Positions 46,758 to 55,809 of a stretch of DNA of 64,000 nt are shown piece by piece (position 1 is the stretch's first letter; each line of letters opens with the position of its first letter). The translations under genes and the position numbers were made by a program. Location: NCBI RefSeq assembly GCF_003584645.1, contig NZ_AP017928.1, positions 1,390,981-1,454,980 of the forward strand. The letters run 5' to 3'. Under the pieces are notes generated by a model that was given only the letters and a program-made list of their open reading frames with translations, was not told the DNA's origin and did not search any database. The stretch comes from Methylocaldum marinum. GTDB lineage: Bacteria > Pseudomonadota > Gammaproteobacteria > Methylococcales > Methylococcaceae.

Positions 46758-47189
46758 ATGAATAAGAAAGCGTTTATTTGGCTGCTAATTTCGGGCTGTC
46801 TGTTATGGAGTGTTTCAATCGCGGTCATGTATACCTTGTTTCCGGCACCGACATCCGCCAACGAATTTGGCGACATGTTTGGAGCGGTAAATTCTTTGTT
46901 TTCCGGTCTCGCACTCGGCGGGGTCATATACGCAGTGCTGCTTCAATCGGACGAGATCAAAACTAATCAGACCCATTTGGCCAAAAGTATCAGAGCCAAT
47001 GAGATTTCGGCTCGCCTAATGGCTTATTCAACGCTGCTACAAGAGTGTGATAACGCTCTTCTTCGCTATGAGCGGTGGGAAAAAGTATCTCCAAACAGCG
47101 ATTACAAGCAGGTCAAGGCCAAGGTCAGAGAAAGCGCAAACGCCTATCGTGCCGAGATTGAGAAATTGCTTAATGAACTTAAAACCTAA
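46758..47189 (+). CDS. Hypothetical membrane protein with two N-terminal helices
   Basis: I chose ATG 46758 (MNKKAFIWLLISGCLLWSVSIAV), which opens directly into a membrane segment; the open frame upstream continues into the tRNA terminator and is not coding. Residues 5-27 and 45-65 are hydrophobic. The remaining 80 residues are a charged coiled-coil-like domain (KIKTNQTHLAKSIRANEISAR... NAYRAEIEKLLNEL). This arrangement resembles many small island-encoded membrane proteins. Function unknown. Confidence 0.65.
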   Translation: MNKKAFIWLLISGCLLWSVSIAVMYTLFPAPTSANEFGDMFGAVNSLFSGLALGGVIYAVLLQSDEIKTNQTHLAKSIRANEISARLMAYSTLLQECDNALLRYERWEKVSPNSDYKQVKAKVRESANAYRAEIEKLLNELKT

Positions 47190-47388
47190 TTGAGTCGCTG
47201 AGATTTCCAGCGCTCAGCTCCGGCTTCATTACGGCGCGCAATATGAAGGAAGCCTCGACCAAGTGCGAGACGGAACGCCGCTGAGGATTCGCTGGAAGAT
47301 CGTCGTCGCCTGAACGATTTCGACTTGGGCACGCCGGTATTTGGTGTCCGAAGGTCTGCATAATTCGAGATCAAAGCGAGATACCTGC

Positions 47389-48072
47389 CTATCCGGATTC
47401 TTCGTCAACGGCTTTGATGCACGTTTCGCTGTCATTCCTCGGACTGTTGACCGCTGTGCTGACCGGATAAGCCCGCATGCGTTCGGACGGAAACGGCTTT
47501 AGAAGACTCTGCAAGAGCTCGGTTTGCCGGGCCGCGGCGGACAGCCATGAGGCATAGTCCCGCTCCCCTAGAATTACCGGCATACGGTCATGGATCGTCC
47601 GGGTCAGCTCATTGGCTTCTGTCACGATTATGGTACACGATTCAATGACGGTGTCCTCGCGTTGCCAGCGCTCCCAGAGTCCGGCGAATGCAAACATCTC
47701 TCCGTCCTGAAGGCCGATGTAATAGGGCTGCTTGGTTTTCGAACCGGGACGGACCGCCCATTCGTAGTAGCCGTCCGCCGGGATAAGGCACCGCCGGGAG
47801 CGAAAGGCTGTTCGAAACGCTGGCTTAGTGGCGACTGTTTCCGCACGCGCATTGATAGTGCTGTAGTCGGTTTTCGGTTCCTTGGACCAACTGGGCAGCA
47901 GGCCCCAGCGGACCATGACGCATTCCCGTTGGCCATCCGGCGTGAGCCTCACGATCGGAATCGATTGACTCGGAGCGATGTTGTAGCGGCGGATCAGGCG
48001 TGGCGTCTGGTAAAGCTCGAACTGGCGCATGATCCTGCCTTCCTCCGCCCTGAGCGAATAGCGGCCGCACAT
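47389..48072 (-). CDS. SRAP-domain (HMCES/YedK-type) protein
   Basis: The start is set at 48072 because Cys2 (MCGRYSL) is the catalytic residue and must be the second codon; the open frame extends further up but without function. The 227-residue protein shows IAPSQ, WGLLPSWSK, INARAETV, CLIPADGYYEW and the His of IHDRMPVIL. The family forms a thiazolidine cross-link with abasic sites in single-stranded DNA, shielding them at the replication fork. It is in an island-like block between two tRNA genes. Confidence 0.93.
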   Translation of the reverse strand: MCGRYSLRAEEGRIMRQFELYQTPRLIRRYNIAPSQSIPIVRLTPDGQRECVMVRWGLLPSWSKEPKTDYSTINARAETVATKPAFRTAFRSRRCLIPADGYYEWAVRPGSKTKQPYYIGLQDGEMFAFAGLWERWQREDTVIESCTIIVTEANELTRTIHDRMPVILGERDYASWLSAAARQTELLQSLLKPFPSERMRAYPVSTAVNSPRNDSETCIKAVDEESG

Positions 48073-48194
48073 GACTTGCCTCCGGGTTCGGTTAGTTTGG
48101 GACGAATTCTGTTTAGAATAAACGAAACGTGCCGGATCGGGCCCATTTCCCCACGTCCTCACGAGCAGCTTGCCGAATCCGACTGAAATCATGG

Positions 48195-48224
48195 TTGAAA
48201 GAGGAGGTGTCGAAAGAGTATCGT
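48195..48224 (+). promoter_or_regulatory. tRNA-Ala promoter
   Basis: TTGAAA (48195-48200), 18 bases, TATCGT (48219-48224), placing the start about 28 bases before the tRNA. The -10 is imperfect. Confidence 0.4.
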
Positions 48225-48258
48225 ACTGCGTGTACATACCTCGTCATTTTTCACGCTT

Positions 48259-48334
48259 GGGCCGGTAGCTCAGCTGGGAGAGCGCTGCGTTCGCAATGCA
48301 GAGGTCGGGAGTTCGATCCTCCTCCGGTCCACCA
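48259..48334 (+). tRNA. tRNA-Ala (anticodon CGC)
   Basis: A 76-base cloverleaf with encoded CCA. The G3-U70 wobble pair is the alanine identity element. The anticodon loop is TTCGCAA, so it reads GCG. Confidence 0.93.
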
Positions 48335-48835
48335 TTCAATCCGACATGACGCCCGGGAAAGGCGCCACCTGTCATCCAGAACGCCCAGTTCCAAACAACG
48401 CTTACTTGCTCCGGCTGCTGCCGATTAGCGTTGTGCGCAAGTCCGATGCTGCAGCGCCGGGCCGATTGTCCTCAAAACCGGCATGACGTGTCGCCGAAAG
48501 TCTTGCAAAGCGCCAAACGCCGTTCGTGTGCTTCGCCGGACGGTGCCGGACATCTAGTCTAGAAACGTTAACCTACTGCACATTGTTCTGTAACCTGGTT
48601 AGAACATCATCTCCGCCGCGCCTTGGTACGGAATGCCGTTTTCCACACGCGCCTTATACGGCTGAGCGGGATCGGCATACCGCGGGACCAAGGGGTTCAA
48701 TGTGAAAGGCGGGTCGATTCAAGAACGCGGAAAGGGCCTGGCTTCTAACGCCTCCACCGCCATCGACGCGAAGCGTCGTGTTCGACCTCCGTTCTCAGTA
48801 CGTTCAATCAAGCTTAATTCAGGAGGAATATTTTC
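48335..48835. other. Intergenic region after tRNA-Ala
   Basis: No intact gene in 501 bases. A minus-strand coding remnant is listed separately at 48599-48718. The last 20 bases hold the AGGAGGA ribosome-binding site of the exported protein gene. Confidence 0.45.
48599..48718 (-). pseudogene. Coding remnant (C-terminal tail of unidentified protein)
   Basis: After a TGA at 48721-48719 the minus strand reads IDPPFTLNPLVPRYADPAQ, then PYKARVENGIPYQGAAEMMF and a TAA at 48599. The residue use is protein-like and the segment is bounded by stops, with no start codon. I interpret it as the C-terminal tail of a lost gene. Family not recognised. Confidence 0.35.
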
Positions 48836-49579
48836 ATGCGTTTATCGAAACCATTGATACTGGCCCTGGCGGCACTGCCGATTCTCGCGATCGGCGGAAT
48901 CCGAAGTGCAGCTGCGTACACGGTCCCTGCGAATCTCGGCGGCGGTTATACCGGAGTGCCGTCTGTCGGTTACCCGGACTTCTATACCGATGCCCGCGTA
49001 ACCTTCTCCAAGCTTTCGTCCGGTGCTTACAAACTGACCGCAAGCGATAGCGGCCGAACCTTCACGTTCAACACCGATCCGAGCCATTCCTGGAATGTAA
49101 AGGATGGGGATTTCCAGCTGACGGCAAACTTCAATAGATACCTCGCGTTTCAGAACGGTACTGTGGACATCGAGGGCTATATCCCCGGATATGACGGCCG
49201 TGGTTCTCTCGATTACGGCTATTCGGGTCCCTACGATGTTACCAACAAGGCTGGTAACCTGTACCACGCCGACCTGGTGAAATTCGGAATCGATCTTTCT
49301 CCCTTGGGCATCGGGTTTATGACGGACGCTGCCACTGACACCGGTTGGGCGACTCAGTTCATGACATCTAACGAGAGTGTGTGGCTGTACAGCACTAACA
49401 TCTGGAACACGATACTTCGGAATGTTGCCCTGCGCTTGGGCGAAGACACCTGGTCGATCAACATCACAGGCATGAAAGCAGTGACCACCGTGCCCATTCC
49501 GGCCGCGGCGTGGCTCTTCGCTTCGGGCCTGATGGGGTTGTTCGCGGCAAGACGCAGGGCGGTGCCGGCAACAGCCTGA
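48836..49579 (+). CDS. Exported protein with VPxPA-type C-terminal sorting signal
   Basis: The start ATG 48836 follows AGGAGGA. A signal peptide occupies residues 1-28 (ending in AAAY). The mature 190 residues are beta-rich and Gly/Asp/Tyr-rich. The C-terminus has VPIPAAAWLFASGLMGLF followed by ARRR, the VPLPA variant of the PEP-CTERM signal: a Pro-Ala motif, a hydrophobic helix and a basic end. Such proteins are processed by exosortase/archaeosortase-type enzymes and anchored at the outer surface. No exosortase is in this window. The role of the body is unknown. Confidence 0.8.
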   Translation: MRLSKPLILALAALPILAIGGIRSAAAYTVPANLGGGYTGVPSVGYPDFYTDARVTFSKLSSGAYKLTASDSGRTFTFNTDPSHSWNVKDGDFQLTANFNRYLAFQNGTVDIEGYIPGYDGRGSLDYGYSGPYDVTNKAGNLYHADLVKFGIDLSPLGIGFMTDAATDTGWATQFMTSNESVWLYSTNIWNTILRNVALRLGEDTWSINITGMKAVTTVPIPAAAWLFASGLMGLFAARRRAVPATA

Positions 49580-49645
49580 CGGGCCGATTTCCGCTTCCTG
49601 ACCCGCACTCGGATTACTAATGGTCGATAAAGTAAAGCCAGAAGA

Positions 49646-49682
49646 CCCCCCTCTTCCTCTGGGAGAGGGTTGGGGTGAGGGC
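49646..49682. repeat. CCCTCTTCC/GGGAGAGGG repeat (REP-like)
   Basis: A GGGAGAGGGTTGGGGTGAGG sequence preceded by CCCCTCTTCCTCT, able to form a hairpin. Very similar repeats are widespread between genes in proteobacteria. It lies 70 bases after the VPxPA protein gene. Confidence 0.55.
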
Positions 49683-49860
49683 GATTCGGATAGGACGTTA
49701 CTTTCTTCACGCAAAGTACTATCAGCGTCTGGCGCGGCGGGTAGACGGAGCCGGATTTTTGGAGTTTGATTTGCATTAAGAATCTCAACGAAGCGTCAAC
49801 GGGGCAGCGTCTTAAGCCATCTTATACCTACGACTTCCTCCATCAATGGTCCCTTTCAGC

Positions 49861-49976
49861 GGCTTTAAGTTGCGTTGTTCCACATATTACAGCGCTTCGG
49901 TAAGCGGGTGCCGGCGGTGGAACCCCGATGGCTGTAACTGCGATTCTAAGGCTTAGGCACGTTGTCTAAGCCTTTT
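49861..49976 (+). pseudogene. Decayed tRNA-like copy with terminator
   Basis: The 49904-49976 segment aligns without gaps to the 3' half of the tRNA-Met at 46528 plus its terminator: GCGGGTGCCGGCGG against GCGGGTGTCGGCGG, and GTTGTCTAAGCCTTTT in both. Identity is about 70% by eye. The upstream part from GGCT at 49861 is weaker. The terminator stem AAGGCTTAG/CTAAGCCTT (49948-49956, 49966-49974) is still intact. Confidence 0.45.
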
Positions 49977-50270
49977 CTTTCAGTATCGGATCAAGCAGCA
50001 AGCCGGCCGCTGGTTATCCGTTCGGGGCCAATGCCGGGAGTGTCCCGACGGAGCGGTGCTTACCGTTCCGGCGTCTTTGACCCGATGCGTCTCATTTATA
50101 AATCGTAAGCCATGGTCCGTACTGGGGAACGACTACGCCGTTCGAAGGCTCAATATTGATGTGGACACCGTTTCCCGCGAGCGTGTGTTAAAGGACGCGG
50201 CGACCGAAGTCCGACCGATGCAGGACGCTCAGAAATCTTCCAGTTCTCTGCGGATGACAAGGACACTTCC

Positions 50271-50654
50271 ATGGACAAAAAGCCCAACATAATTGTCTCC
50301 TCGACGGATTTGGAACGGTTGGAAGAACTGCTCGATTCGCTTCCGGCCGAGGCTTTCCCCGGCAAGGCCGAGCTACAAGCAGAACTCGAACGGGCCGAGG
50401 TGGTCGATCCCCAGCAAGTGCCACCGTCTGTAGTGACCATGAATTCGACCGTTCGCTTCACGATTGAGTCGACCGGGCAGGAATTTTCGCGGACCCTGGT
50501 CTATCCGAAGGATGTCGATAGCAAAGGCGACAAGATTTCCATTCTTGCCCCGGTAGGGAGTGCGCTCCTGGGGCTTTCGGCCGGCGATCTGATTGAATGG
50601 CCCAGCCCCGGAGGCGGCGTTCTCAAAGTGCGGCTCATGGACGTTTCCCATTGA
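50271..50654 (+). CDS. rnk: Rnk-type regulator of nucleoside diphosphate kinase
   Basis: A 127-residue protein with a short helical N-terminus and a GreA/GreB-type C-terminal domain (RTLVYPKDVDSKGDKISILAPVGSALLGLSAGDLIEWPSPGG). Length and domain layout match Rnk, which binds RNA polymerase and affects nucleoside diphosphate kinase levels. It lacks the coiled-coil finger of true Gre factors. No clear operon partner; it is convergent with the large ATPase. Confidence 0.85.
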   Translation: MDKKPNIIVSSTDLERLEELLDSLPAEAFPGKAELQAELERAEVVDPQQVPPSVVTMNSTVRFTIESTGQEFSRTLVYPKDVDSKGDKISILAPVGSALLGLSAGDLIEWPSPGGGVLKVRLMDVSH

Positions 50655-50771
50655 CCGGGGCGAAATAGAATATCGGCGCCATTGAAGTCCGGGGCCTCAT
50701 AGCTTCCTACTTGCAAAGTGCCCTTCGAGTTTCCGACGGGCGGCGATGATACGGCGGTCATTACAGTCCCC

Positions 50772-53700
50772 TTACGAGCGAAACGTTTTTTCGCTGCCCG
50801 CGGCCCGGTGAATCACTAAGGAGAGGATTAGATAAGCGATGCCCAAGACCAGAAGCGTCGTGCTTCCCGCCAACAGCCAGGGCAGGTGCCATGATTCGAA
50901 CGGATACAGTGGCGCGTGCCAGGCAACCGCTAGCAGCACCGCCGGAACCAGCAGTTTCAGAGCTGTGACCGATCCTTTGTTCACCGTGATGCCGAGCAGA
51001 GCTTCCGCGATCAATGCGAAAGCCAGCAGCGCGGAGAATACTGCAAGGACAAGGCCGATGAGGGTTATCGGACCGATGTCGCCTTCGCCGCTCTTCACCA
51101 AGCTGAAAAGGCGTTCCGAAACGGCAAACAGTTGCCAGATCAGAACAAGCCCCACCAGACCGGCCAGTCCCGCAGCCGCTCGGTCGAATACCGGTGCCGG
51201 GCGGATCTCCGGCGCGGCCGGCCGAAGCCGCTTGCCCGGCACCGGTTTCGCGAGCAGACGCACGACCGCTTTTTCCAGTTCGACCAGCAAAAAGATCGCC
51301 ATGGCGGCACCGGCGATCCGGAGCCATGCGTGGCCGTTCAAGTCGCGCGCGCCGAAAGCGCTCTGCATGAAAGGCGCATAGGTAAAAATCAACTGCACCG
51401 CGATCAGCACGATGATGGCCAGCACGGCATATCGGTTTCCCAACCAGGCGCGCAACGACAGGCTTGGTGCGAGGAAAAACCGGCTGTTGATAAGGTAGAC
51501 CAGCTCGCCCGCTACCAGAGCATTGACCGCAACGGTGCGCGCCATCTCCACCGAAGCGCCCTGGTCGATTTCCCACCGGTACAAGCCCAGTGTCGCTACG
51601 ATCAGGAGCAGCGAGACATAAGCGATCCGCCACAGCATATAGCGCGTCACCAATGGCTCGTACGGCGGTCTGGGCGGACGTCGCATGAGATCGCCTTCGG
51701 GCAGCTCGAAGGCCAGGGTCAGTGCCAGCGTCACTGCCGTCACGAGATTAATCCAAAGGATTTGCAGGGGCGTGACGGGAAGCTCCGTACCGAGAAGAAT
51801 GGCCGCTATGATCACTCCGCCCTCACCGCCGTTCGTCGGCATGGTAAACAGGATGGTCTTGCGCAGGTTATCGTAAACCGTGCGTCCTTCCTCCACGGCC
51901 GTGGCAATGGTCGCAAAATTGTCGTCGGCCAGCACCATTTCCGCGGCTTCCTTAGCGGCTTCGGTGCCGCGTTGCCCCATAGCCACGCCGATATCGGCGG
52001 CCTTGAGCGCGGGTGCGTCGTTCACGCCATCGCCGGTCATTGAGACGACGTGCCCCTCTTCGCGTAAAGCCCTTACCAGCCGCAGCTTGTGTTCCGGACT
52101 GGCCCTGGCGAACACCTCGACATCCTGCGCCTGGCTCCGCAGTGCGTCATCGTCCAGGTTTTCGATTTCGGTTCCGGTCAATGCGCGCCGGCCGTCGCCG
52201 ATCCCGAGCTGCGTTCCCACCGCGCTGGCAGTCGCGGCATGGTCGCCGGTAATCATCTTCACGCGAATCCCGGCGCTTTGACAGCGGGCAACGGCATCCA
52301 CCGCTTCCGGCCGGGGCGGGTCGATCATTCCGACCACACCGAGCAAAGCAAAGCCTCCGTCGGTGTCATCGAAAGTCAGGGTGTCCTGAGGCTCGGCCAG
52401 CGGCTTGACGGCTATCGCCAGGAGGCGTTGCCCAAAGGCTGCTATCTCGGTGGTTCGGCGGTGCCAAAGGGATGGATCCATCGGCTCGTCCTGTCCGCGG
52501 CAACGCTGTCGATTACAGCGCTCCAGCACGACCTCCGGCGCTCCCTTAAGATAGATCAGTCCATGACCGGAATGGTCCCGGTGCAAAGTGGCCATGAAAC
52601 GGTGCTGCGATTCGAAGGGAATGGCTTCAACACGCGGCAAGGCTTCCTGCTCGAACGCAGGATCCAAACCCGCCTTGTAAGCCAGCGTAACCAGGGCGCC
52701 TTCGGTGGGATCACCCTCCAGGCGCCAGACCCCGTTGTCCTCGTGGAGGGCAGCGTCATTGCAAAGCATCGCGCCACGGGCCAACTCCAGGAGATGTGGC
52801 AGGTCGGCCGCGAATACCTCGTCATCGCCCCGGCTGAATCCGCCCTGCGGACTGTAGCCGGCGCCGCTTACCCGGATCTCGTCTTCCGCGGTTGCTACCG
52901 TCTGCACCGTCATTTCGTTGCGGGTCAGAGTTCCCGTTTTGTCCGAACAGATTACGGTGACCGATCCCAAGGTTTCCACCGCCGGAAGCTTGCGCAGGAT
53001 GGCGTTGCGCTGGGCCATGCGCTGCACGCCCACCGCTAGAGTGATGGTGACGATTGCGGGCAATCCCTCCGGGATTGCCGCGACCGCCAGACTCACCGCG
53101 GCCATGAACATCTCTTCCAGCCCAAGACCCCGATTCAGCCAGCCGAACGCGAATGTCGCCGCGGCCGCGCCCAGAATGATGGCAGTCAGCCACCGGGCGA
53201 ACTGTTCGATTTTTCGCAGCAAGGGCGTGGCTAGAGTCCCGACTTCCGCCAGCATGGTACTGATGCGGCCGATTTCCGTCCCTGTGCCGGTGGCGGCCAC
53301 CAGCCCGATGCCCTGTCCGTAAGTCACCAGGGTTCCGGAATGGGCCATGCACGACCGATCGCCGACCGGCGCCTCGTAAGCCACTGCCGCAACGGATTTT
53401 TCAACCGGCACCGACTCTCCGGTGAGCACCGCTTCATCGATACGCAGACTTCGAACCTCGACGAGCCGCAGATCCGCCGGCACTTTATCGCCGGACTGCA
53501 ACAGTACCAGATCGCCCGGCACCAGCTGTTCCGCCGGAACCGTCATCCTGCGCCCCCCCCGGAGCACGACGGCGGACGGCGACAACAGATTGCGCACCGC
53601 TTCGATGGCCGCTTCGGCCTTGCCCTCCTGAACGAAACCGATGAACGCATTGAGCACTACCACGGCCACGATTACCGCCGTATCGACGTAGTCTTCGAGC

Positions 53701-53963
53701 AGAAAGGTGACCACCGATGCCGCAAGAAGAACGTAGATCAAGAGGTTATTGAACTGCGATAAAAAGCGCACCAAAGCGCTGCGTTTCCGTGTCGGCGGCA
53801 GGCGATTCGGGCCGAAGCGCACCAGTCGTTCTTCGGCTTCGGTCGCGGAAAGTCCGTGCCGGGCGTCGGTGTCGAGCCTATGGATCGACTGCTCCGCCGG
53901 GATGGCGTGCCAAGCCGTGGCTTCGCCCGTCCTGTCCGCCGTATCGCGGGTTTTATCGTTCAT
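50772..53963 (-). CDS. P-type cation-transporting ATPase (P2-like) with C-terminal extension
   Basis: The 1,063-residue protein starts at an ATG preceded by TAAGGAGAACG. It has the cation-ATPase N-terminal domain and four helices with the PEGL of M4 (VAAIPEGLPAIV). The phosphorylation site is CSDKTGTLTRNE (Asp341), with nucleotide-binding KGAPE and hinge TGDGVNDAPALK. The TM region ends near residue 910. After that about 150 residues remain with four further hydrophobic segments, longer than usual SERCA/PMR-like bacterial pumps (about 900). Calcium, sodium or proton substrates are all possible. Confidence 0.9.
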   Translation of the reverse strand: MNDKTRDTADRTGEATAWHAIPAEQSIHRLDTDARHGLSATEAEERLVRFGPNRLPPTRKRSALVRFLSQFNNLLIYVLLAASVVTFLLEDYVDTAVIVAVVVLNAFIGFVQEGKAEAAIEAVRNLLSPSAVVLRGGRRMTVPAEQLVPGDLVLLQSGDKVPADLRLVEVRSLRIDEAVLTGESVPVEKSVAAVAYEAPVGDRSCMAHSGTLVTYGQGIGLVAATGTGTEIGRISTMLAEVGTLATPLLRKIEQFARWLTAIILGAAAATFAFGWLNRGLGLEEMFMAAVSLAVAAIPEGLPAIVTITLAVGVQRMAQRNAILRKLPAVETLGSVTVICSDKTGTLTRNEMTVQTVATAEDEIRVSGAGYSPQGGFSRGDDEVFAADLPHLLELARGAMLCNDAALHEDNGVWRLEGDPTEGALVTLAYKAGLDPAFEQEALPRVEAIPFESQHRFMATLHRDHSGHGLIYLKGAPEVVLERCNRQRCRGQDEPMDPSLWHRRTTEIAAFGQRLLAIAVKPLAEPQDTLTFDDTDGGFALLGVVGMIDPPRPEAVDAVARCQSAGIRVKMITGDHAATASAVGTQLGIGDGRRALTGTEIENLDDDALRSQAQDVEVFARASPEHKLRLVRALREEGHVVSMTGDGVNDAPALKAADIGVAMGQRGTEAAKEAAEMVLADDNFATIATAVEEGRTVYDNLRKTILFTMPTNGGEGGVIIAAILLGTELPVTPLQILWINLVTAVTLALTLAFELPEGDLMRRPPRPPYEPLVTRYMLWRIAYVSLLLIVATLGLYRWEIDQGASVEMARTVAVNALVAGELVYLINSRFFLAPSLSLRAWLGNRYAVLAIIVLIAVQLIFTYAPFMQSAFGARDLNGHAWLRIAGAAMAIFLLVELEKAVVRLLAKPVPGKRLRPAAPEIRPAPVFDRAAAGLAGLVGLVLIWQLFAVSERLFSLVKSGEGDIGPITLIGLVLAVFSALLAFALIAEALLGITVNKGSVTALKLLVPAVLLAVAWHAPLYPFESWHLPWLLAGSTTLLVLGIAYLILSLVIHRAAGSEKTFRS

Positions 53964-54154
53964 TACGTTCTCCTTATCGGAATTCTTGACTCAATGCTGT
54001 TCTGTCGCTGTTAAACGCCGATGCGCCAGCGGCTTTACGAAGAAGGAACGGGGTTCGAATCACCCGGACAGACCGCATTGCCGCGCCAAAATTTCCCCTG
54101 GTCAAAGGTCAAACCGGAATACGGAAATCTTTGCATCGGACATGAGGAAAGTTT

Positions 54155-54916
54155 ATGACTATCGAGACATCTGCGTACGCAATCACTCGAAGAGACTACG
54201 ATGCCGTCATTTTCGACTTAGACGGCGTGATCACGCAAACGGCAACGCTCCATAAAATCGCCTGGAAGGCCCTGTTCGACGAGTTCCTTGCGCGTTATTC
54301 CGCTCGCATCGGCGAATCCCAACAGCCCTTCGACGCCGATTCGGACTATAGACTCTACATCGACGGCAAAGCCCGCTACGAGGGTGTTGCGAGTTTTCTC
54401 GCCTCGCGCGGCATCGATCTTCCCTATGGCAATTCCGACGACGGACCGGAGCGGGAAACGGTCTGCGGGCTCGGCAACAAGAAGAACGCGATCTATCGCA
54501 ATTCGCTGAAGAAGCAGGGCGTCGAGGTGTATTCCTCGAGCGTCGATCTGATTCATGGGCTGAGAAAGAAGCGGTTCGCAACGGCCGTCGTGTCGGCCAG
54601 CCGAAACTGTGCCGAAGTCCTGGAGGCTGCGCATTTGACCAATCTTTTCGATACCCGTGTCGACGGGATAGACCTGGAGCGGATGCATCTACGCGGGAAA
54701 CCCGAGCCGGATTCGTTTCTTGAAGCAGCGCGGCGAATCGGCGTCGAGCCTATCCGTGCCGTGGTCGTGGAAGATGCCATCGCCGGAGTCGAGGCCGGAC
54801 GCAAGGGCGGCTTCGGGTGCGTCATAGGCGTTGATCGCACCGGTCATGCCGACGCCTTGAAATCTGCAGGAGCGGACATCGTGGTAGCGGACCTCGCTGA
54901 ACTGGACACCGGCTAA
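54155..54916 (+). CDS. HAD-superfamily beta-phosphoglucomutase-like protein
   Basis: The 253-residue protein has the HAD motif FDLDGVITQT with nucleophile Asp21 and acid/base Asp23. A cap domain follows, then VVSASRN (motif II), KPEPD (motif III) and VVEDAIAGVEAG (motif IV). The layout is that of beta-phosphoglucomutases, which interconvert beta-glucose 1- and 6-phosphate. It is convergent with USP-GH65, and GH65 phosphorylases produce beta-glucose 1-phosphate, so the two probably form one route. Plain phosphatase activity is the alternative. Confidence 0.87.
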   Translation: MTIETSAYAITRRDYDAVIFDLDGVITQTATLHKIAWKALFDEFLARYSARIGESQQPFDADSDYRLYIDGKARYEGVASFLASRGIDLPYGNSDDGPERETVCGLGNKKNAIYRNSLKKQGVEVYSSSVDLIHGLRKKRFATAVVSASRNCAEVLEAAHLTNLFDTRVDGIDLERMHLRGKPEPDSFLEAARRIGVEPIRAVVVEDAIAGVEAGRKGGFGCVIGVDRTGHADALKSAGADIVVADLAELDTG

Positions 54917-55809
54917 ATCGCTTTCTCGCCGGAATGATCCTCAACCGCCAAACCGGATTGACCATGATTTTCAGGCAGGACCAAAACCGGACATGATGCA
55001 TATTGCAGCACATAGCGGAGTGTCAGAGCGCAGCGGGGCGCCAATTCGCCGTGCCAGGAAAGAACGATCAGGTCGGCACCGTGGCTGTGAGTAAAGCGCA
55101 CGATCTCGGGACCGGGCTCGCCACGCGCCATGAACATCCGGATTCCGCCTTTCACGGGCTCTCCGGATAAGCTTCTCAGCCGTTCTAAAAACTCCTGCGC
55201 CCAGGCGGGCCATTCGTGCTGGGGCTGATCGACATATCGGGGTGCGGTCAGGGTTCCCGGCTCGCGGGGCGGAGCGGCATGTGCGCCGGATACATGCAGG
55301 ACCAGGAGACTGGCGCCGGTGCGTCCGGCCAGAGTGATCGCGGGCGCCACGGCACGGGCGGTCCCCGGTGTGCCGTCCTGAGGCAATACCACCCGCTGAA
55401 TCTGCCAAGGAGTCGGCGCGCGTTCGGGCGGCACCAGCACCATCGGGCAGGGCATCTCGCGAAGAACACCCTCGGCGACCGAATCGAGGCCGGTATCGGT
55501 CATCTTCTTGCCTTCTCGCATCGCCATGACGATGCACAGGCTGCTCCACTTCTTGGCCGCACGCACAATGCCTTCGGCCGGACTGCCTTGCAAAGGCGCG
55601 ATGATCGCGTGCTTGAGCAGAGTGTTCAGCAAAGGAAATTTCTTTTTCAAGTCCGGAATCGGAGTTATCGGCATTTCGGTTTGCACGATACAGGGCGTCG
55701 CCTCGGCCAGTTGAATGACGGTTTTCGCAACCGGTAAAACGGCAGCCGACCTGGGCGTCGTATCGATCGGCACTACGACTGTGTTCCGTTCCTGGCGCCC
55801 ATCGCTCAT
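54913..55809 (-). CDS. Tandem universal stress protein (two USP domains)
   Basis: I start at the ATG of 55809 (MSDGRQERNTVVVPID), which overlaps the GH65 stop as ATGA; the longer open frame runs into GH65. The 298-residue protein contains two USP folds. The first is at 8-135, ending MPCPMVLVPPE, and the second at about 145-285, ending ASCPVLVLPE. ATP-binding Gly loops are degenerate. Such tandem USPs bind ATP or AMP and help survival under energy limitation. The overlap with GH65 suggests linked expression. Confidence 0.8.
   Translation of the reverse strand: MSDGRQERNTVVVPIDTTPRSAAVLPVAKTVIQLAEATPCIVQTEMPITPIPDLKKKFPLLNTLLKHAIIAPLQGSPAEGIVRAAKKWSSLCIVMAMREGKKMTDTGLDSVAEGVLREMPCPMVLVPPERAPTPWQIQRVVLPQDGTPGTARAVAPAITLAGRTGASLLVLHVSGAHAAPPREPGTLTAPRYVDQPQHEWPAWAQEFLERLRSLSGEPVKGGIRMFMARGEPGPEIVRFTHSHGADLIVLSWHGELAPRCALTLRYVLQYASCPVLVLPENHGQSGLAVEDHSGEKAI

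Larger units (their letters stand above)
49580..50270. other. Intergenic region with tRNA-like remnant and REP-type repeat
   Basis: 691 bases without a gene. It contains the repeat at 49646-49682 and the tRNA-like copy at 49861-49976, both listed separately. Confidence 0.5.
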
